NCBI GenBank assembly: GCA_032207245.1
Contig: CM063506.1
Coordinates: forward strand, 14,006,763 to 14,070,762
Direction: 5' to 3'
Source: Pardosa pseudoannulata
Lineage: Eukaryota > Arthropoda > Arachnida > Araneae > Lycosidae
Length of the DNA: 64,000 bases
Under the pieces are notes generated by a model. That model did no database searches. It saw only the letters and a list, made by a program, of their open reading frames with translations, and was not told the origin of the DNA. Both the position numbers and the translations under genes were made by a program. Every line of letters starts with the position of its first letter. The stretch's first letter is position 1. Below are positions 59,168 to 64,000 of the stretch, piece after piece.

Positions 59168-60117
59168 TGTAACGGCGTGATTTAGCGGTGTATCGTCATA
59201 AAAAAAACTTTGCTTTGAAAGGTGGACTTGTGTGGATACAAAAGGATTGTTTTCCAAGGCACCACGATGTCTACATTGCTGTGTCCTATAGCAAAGGAAC
59301 AATATGCCAGACGACACGGCACCTTCACTGACAGCTGAAAAAAAGATCGCGGGAGAGACAAAGGATTTGCCGCTACTCAGATGTAGCCGCTAAGAATTCC
59401 AGGGACCCTGGCTTTGCGGCCGATGATTGTTTCAGCCGGACCAATCCAGTTGGTCAAAGGTGAGGTCATCACTAGGTGACCCAATAATGAAATTGTGGAT
59501 GAGGCCCCTCCCCTAGAAAGAGACGAGAGAGGATTTGTTTTTTGAGAGAAGTTAGTTAGCTAGCAACCAGCTAATTCAGAGGTCGCCTTGACCAGTCTCT
59601 CTACCGGAGAGTTTTTTTTTTTTTTTTGCTATAATCCCACCTTGAGATCTTTTCTTTAAGGAGTAGCCCGCATCGGCTAACTCGGAGGTCGCCTCGACCA
59701 GTCTCTCCATCGGAGAGTTTTATTTAGCGGAATCCCGTCTTGGGATATATCTCTTGCTGAGATTGAAGCGATACCCTGTGATTTAGGTTTCTTTCCTTTT
59801 CTAATATAATCCTCTTCAGGATTGTTTGCAGTTCTTCAGAACTAACTGTGCTCAGATCTCCTACCTATACTTCAGCGAACTTTCGAGAGAGCTACGAATT
59901 GTTCTTCCGTCTAATCACCCATATTTCGGCAGAGACTGAATTTAGTTTAAGTACCCGCCTCTACTCAGGCCTATGTGTTCTAATCACTTAAGTGTGATTA
60001 GATATTGTTTTTTTAGTGATGAAATGATGTATACAGCAGAAGTGTAAATAAATTCATTATTCAAGATACACCTGATTCTTCCTTGTGTCACCTGAAACAG
60101 GGACCGGATACGTTACA
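59168..60117 (+). mobile_element. Solo LTR, 950 bp, TGTAACG...CGTTACA ends
   Basis: The termini TGTAACG (59168) and CGTTACA (60111-60117) are exact 7-bp inverted repeats with TG/CA ends. Flanks ggat and gtat could be a 4-bp TSD with one mismatch. AATAAA lies near 60047, about 70 bp before the end, so plus orientation is likely. Inside is a direct repeat of ~100 bp: 'cagaggtcgccttgaccagt' (from about 59577) and 'cggaggtcgcctcgaccagt' (from about 59684), each followed by 'ctct(c)..cggagagttt'. No internal retrotransposon genes adjoin. The 950-bp length and end type fit a Gypsy-like LTR (inference). Confidence 0.88.
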
Positions 60118-61510
60118 GTATCCAATTCAAGCAATATAAAATGCTGTCTAGTAAGGCAAAAAAATTAATTTACTCTCTAATATGTCTATCTTTCCATTTT
60201 TTTCATTCTTTTTAAATTTAGTATGAGTAAAATATAAAAGTATACATGTAGAAACCACTGATACAATAAGAAATAAATTAAATCTAAATCTAAGCCTTAA
60301 GTTTAAAATATCAAAATTGTTTTATTAATTATCATATTTGTTCTAAATTTCCATGTTTAGGACAGTCCAAACATAATGGTTACTACAATTGTAAGATGAA
60401 GAACTGGGTTTTATGCTCCATTTTTCATTATTACTAAATTATTACTGTTACTAAAACATATGCACACAAACAATAAATTACATCTAAAACAAATGTCCTA
60501 TTAACAGCTATTATAATAATATTTGCCTGAACGTGACAAGTGATTGTAACGTCTAACGACATAAATAGGTGACGTCTGCAAATATGTACGAACGTATACA
60601 GACATAATACCAAAGCTAATCGAAATCGAATTAGGCTTTGTCAAAACGGTTATTCCTGTCGAAATCTAAACACCGATATTTTTCACAACTGAAATATTTT
60701 CCTTAATGCTTAGAAGGAATTAAAACAGATGCAAAAAAAACTAGACAAATATATTTTTTAAATTCTGGTATATTGTAATTAAATTTGGCTTATATCACTC
60801 TGTAACTGTAGCTAAAATGCGGATTGACTCGAAAATTTGTAAAAAGACTTTTCAAGAGTACTAAAAGATTCCAAACGAAAAGTGCAAAACATTTTCGTTA
60901 GGATGTATGTTACATTCAAAATGTTTGAAAAGACAAGGAATAAATACCTCTAAACAACAAAAAAAAGCATTTAAAATTTTTATTTTAACATCTTTAACAA
61001 CTACAACATTTAAAACCTTGATCTCTGACGCAACTTCTCTCGATGTCAAAATTCTTGGTGAGATGAGGCAGCATTTCGCTGGTAAAACTGTTTGGCATCA
61101 ACATACGTTGAACAAAAACAGCAGATTCAGTTTAGAATTTCTTTTCCCTTTGATGAATACATGGATCTATCGTGTAAGGAGGGAAAACATTTCAACTGAT
61201 TATCCTCACCACAAGTCAACTTGAACAAAATTGATTGGAAATTTTTTTCTGTAACTCAAATCTGCACATTCTACACTGATAAAAAGAACCATAAACATGC
61301 AGATTCTGAAGTATGATAAGCCTTTTTACTCTATCTCCTTCTTTCTACCAAGACTACTTCTTTATACCAAGCTTAATCTATTTGCTGCTGCAAATCAAAT
61401 TGTTGTCTTCTTCATTGGCAATGTCCTAATTATTAATCTTTATAATGTTATAATGTTGCAAAATGTAAAATTTTTATTCCTTGATACTTGAAAATAATAA
61501 AATAAACATC
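60118..61510. other. AT-rich stretch with unassigned frames
   Basis: A 105-codon plus frame (60907-61224) is Lys/Thr/Ser-rich and overlaps a minus frame. No motif is recognisable and no splice-flanked context supports it. Confidence 0.4.
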
Positions 61511-61550
61511 AATAAGTAAGTGGGCCATAATTGTGGCCCACTTATTTATT
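61511..61550. repeat. Inverted repeat, 17-bp arms, 6-nt loop
   Basis: AATAAGTAAGTGGGCCA and TGGCCCACTTATTTATT pair with one mismatch around taattg. It is not a histone 3' stem-loop and has no T run typical of a Pol III terminator. Confidence 0.93.
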
Positions 61551-62728
61551 GAATGTCTTTTCAAGCATATTGTCAGTAACATATACCTAGTGGGTATTTT
61601 TATGCTACGTTTTCCCTAATATCTTTCAGTGCATCCTTTGAATTCTTTATTTACAAATTTCCGATTTAATCCGACTAGTAGTTACAGATACAAAGTGGAC
61701 TGAATAAACCAAGTTTAAATACGATAATATAGTTTATAGACAATTGAAGTTATTTAACAAATAATAACCCTAAAACTAATTTTGCAGTCTAAAGCTAGAT
61801 ATCACAATGAAATTATTTTGATATCACATTAAAAACTGTATTTGCCACAAAGGATTTTTATTTTAAGTGTATCTCAGTTATTTGCGATATGAGTACAATT
61901 AATTAACAGATATTTATTACTTCCTTTTTAGGTGCTAAAAAAGTTAAAACTTCTCAAATTTAATTACTTGGGTGTCACTTAATTGTGATTTATGTAGAGC
62001 TAAAAACAAACAGAAAATCGATGTCACTTAAGGAGAATTTTAATTTCTGCGTCTATCTCGAAGGTGTTTTGCAATTCTTCTGTTTCAGACACCTATTCTC
62101 AATGTTGCTTTCCCTGCTTAATAGTCCGCGAATGATAAATGGGTTGAACAAGATTCAAATCTTGCATCGTTCTGTCATTGATTTGAAGAATTGGGGAGAC
62201 ACGGCAGCTTGGTGGTGACAGAACATCTCATTTGCTTATTTATTTGCCAGTCATTTTTTTCCTCCTCCTCTCTTCCCAAAAGTGAATGAGGTGTCAGGCT
62301 GATGGACATTTGGCAGTCATTATTTGTCATGTCCCTCGGTCCACGTCAGCACTCGAATGTCTGTCAAGCAGCTTATTAACGAAAGCGGATGTATGGAGTT
62401 TTTGATGTGAGGGGACTTTTATTGTCTCAAAAAGAACAGCCTCTCTTCACTGATGACAAACTCTGTCCAAAGAGGGGTGCAGAGGACAAATGAATTCCCA
62501 ACCTATGATTTTTTACACTCTGTATTAGAAAGCGGAAATTAGGGGTAATCTGGCACGGAATATAAGATTATATATTGAATTCAGCACTTCTTTCACAAAC
62601 ATAAAAGTCATTAATATAAACACAGTTATTAGGAAAGAATATCTGAACATACTCTAATATTTTTCATTGATATAAACAGAAAATTGTAAGTAATATGCCG
62701 TAAAAATAAAAAGTTAAATTTTGTTACA
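61551..62728. other. Mixed stretch, possible conserved noncoding block
   Basis: 62230-62490 is less AT-rich and more complex (tgtcaggctgatggacattt, gcagtcattatttgtcatgt) than its surroundings and has no open frame. A 77-codon frame at 61985-62218 has no family resemblance. Confidence 0.35.
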
Positions 62729-63030
62729 CTAATGTTCAATATGACTTCTTTTAGTCTCCATATAATAAATATCATTTCGATACGCCATTTCTTGAGTAAC
62801 ACGTTGAATCGTTTCACTATTAACTGTTTCCAAAGAATAAATGAGCAGCTTAAGTTCAGGAAATTATATATAACATAGTCAAAAGTGATAGCAATACAAG
62901 AACTTTGACATAACCCCAAAGGAAGAGGTCGCATTGAGTTAAGTCAAATGACTTAGTAGCTGTATAGAACCAAATCATTAACTGTGCTGCAACCAATCCA
63001 GCATGGTAATCCTCTGTTTAAGAATTTAGG
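62729..63030 (-). pseudogene. DUF4817/mariner-related transposase C-terminal remnant
   Basis: The minus reading in one frame gives SFDLTQCDLFLWGYVKVLVL. In the next frames it gives ETVNSETIQRVTQEMAYRND and IYYMETKRSHIEH followed by a stop at 62729-62731. The motif (R/K)SPDLTP(C/L)D(F)FLWGY(V)K, a helix ...(T/M)(I/L)QRV...(F/M).YR.D, and a C-terminal R(G)AHIEH just before the stop are a recurring pattern in arthropod transposases annotated with DUF4817. Frameshifts and stops make it dead. The 101-codon frame at 62629-62934 is another frame of the same relic. Confidence 0.78.
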
Positions 63031-63090
63031 AATCTTTAAATGCCAGTGGAGTACTGCGCCACAAGTTGAATGTTGATTTGCTTTGTCTTT

Positions 63091-63256
63091 GAGTTCCACG
63101 ATCTACTTTGTTTGCAACACGAGGGATAATGAGACCGGGACCTACAGCTTAAAGCTGATTCTGAACTGCTATGAACATCCATGCCACAATGAGATTCGAA
63201 CCCACGAACTCCTGTACCGAAGGTCAGCACCCTAACCCATCGGCCATCGTTCGGCC
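63091..63256 (-). mobile_element. SINE family A, minus strand
   Basis: On the minus strand: GCCGAACGATGGCCGATGGG, GGAGTTCGTGGGTTCGAATC, GGATGTTCATAGCAGTTCAG, GGTCCCGGTCTCATTATCCC and CAAAGTAGATCGTGG. The head is intact and the CAAAC tail is lost. It sits ~60 bp from the DUF4817-type relic. No TSD was recognised. Confidence 0.9.
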
Positions 63257-64000
63257 GGTGAACGGCGAAATTTTCAATATGTACTTCAACTGAGGGAAAA
63301 GTCAAACTTGTAAAATATTGAGGGAGTTAGTGCTGATTATTTTTAAGGTTCGTAGACATTTGATGATGACTGCCCACTTATTGCGAAAAGGAAGAGTTGC
63401 AAACTAATAATGTAATTTTTTTACAGTGACATATTATGTATATTTTTATGTTTATAGTCATGAAAAACTTTGTAATTTTGTAATCAGATTATTTTATTTC
63501 TAATAATCTAAGCGATGTATTTAGTTTGTATGTTTTAAGTGGTGTATTTACAGTATGCATCACCTAACCTTAATAATTTTCCTTAAAACCTTAATAGTAT
63601 TCTTGAAATTAACTATGTTATGCATTTAAAAGGTGTATGCTTTTAAAATTTAAAGATCGAATTTTAAAAATGAATATAATTAAATTAACTGATGTCGTAG
63701 CATATATCTACATACATTAAAAATAAATATGTGTAGAATATCTTGAAGCCATTAGGAACAGTTAATAAAATTTTATGTGTAGAATGATATCTGCAGAAAA
63801 CTTTTTCAAGGTTTATATTATGCATGATCGGTAAATATGTTAATTAATTAAAATTAAGTAATGTTAAGTATTGCGAGAAAAATGTGCAAAATTATTTACA
63901 TCTTAATAAACAAAAAAAAATTATAAAATCGTAAAATTTGAGAATTCAATAGTTTTGAGGTGTTTTGAGGTGTTTTAGACTATGTTTATTCAGTCAATTT
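63257..64000. other. AT-rich stretch to window end
   Basis: No frame, repeat or transposon end recognised. The last bases contain a short direct repeat (gaggtgtttt). Confidence 0.5.

Noticed and set aside
60907..61224. 105-codon plus frame
   Set aside because: No recognisable domain, low-complexity Lys/Thr/Ser content, and overlapped by an opposite frame.
61511..61550. Histone mRNA 3' stem-loop or Rho-independent terminator
   Set aside because: The stem sequence does not match the histone consensus, and bacterial terminators do not apply to this eukaryotic DNA.

Overview
The window looks like nuclear DNA from an arthropod with an AT-rich, repeat-rich genome. I favour an arachnid, probably a spider. 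That is an inference from the style of the decayed retrotransposon RNase H at about 50.9-51.3 kb, the mix of tRNA-derived SINEs, Helitrons and mariner/Tc1/pogo/piggyBac-like elements, and the very long (AT)n tracts. No species-diagnostic gene is present. I found no intact protein-coding gene, no convincing host exon, no rRNA, no functional tRNA and no CRISPR array. The longest open frames are frames read through (TA)n microsatellites or chance frames in AT-rich DNA. The window is best read as intergenic or deep-intronic DNA shaped by transposable elements and tandem duplication.

Layout. 0-4 kb: an old SINE (family D), a short CpG-rich island, a five-copy ~180-bp tandem array and a young SINE-A with perfect target-site duplications (TSDs). 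6-8.4 kb: non-autonomous Helitrons with hairpin-CTAG ends. 8.8-14.6 kb: two LTRs of one family in opposite orientation, with a GC-rich dispersed element (here element X) between them. 15.4-16.9 kb: a terminally complete mariner relic and a probable solo LTR, both in an (AT)n landing zone. 19.3-20.1 kb: a pogo/Tigger-like end. 21.6-22.6 kb: a 504-bp tandem duplication. 25.5-26.6 kb: a Tc1 relic whose transposase sequence became the unit of a 197-bp tandem array. 27.4-29.5 kb: a TTAA-flanked piggyBac-like MITE and a probable second piggyBac relic. 31-32.7 kb: two plus-strand Helitrons. 32.7-38.4 kb: nested degenerate duplications that include a tandem series of SINE-A, a SINE-B inside one SINE-A, and a TA-flanked MITE whose empty site survives in a paralogous copy. 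38.4-39.5 kb: a 53-bp minisatellite. 39.9-40.7 kb: a mariner C-terminal relic and a microsatellite. 41.6-46.8 kb: SINE-A, an old SINE-B, two dead reverse-transcriptase tails and SINE-C. 47.3-50.5 kb: a ~233-bp array and a 410-bp duplication interrupted by a solo LTR. 50.9-52.5 kb: an RNase H relic and a large compound microsatellite. 53.3-55.8 kb: a ~490-bp array with two sub-types. 55.9-57.2 kb: Helitron pieces. 59.2-60.1 kb: a 950-bp solo LTR. 62.7-63.3 kb: a DUF4817-type transposase tail and a SINE-A.

Nothing here forms an operon or pathway. The useful content is the chronology: nested insertions (SINE-B in SINE-A, solo LTR in duplication copy 2, MITE in one paralog), exact TSDs that identify the younger events, and tandem arrays that grew from transposon sequence. 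Family names A-E for SINEs and element X are labels used only in this annotation. All alignments were made by eye, so boundaries without a stated TSD are approximate.
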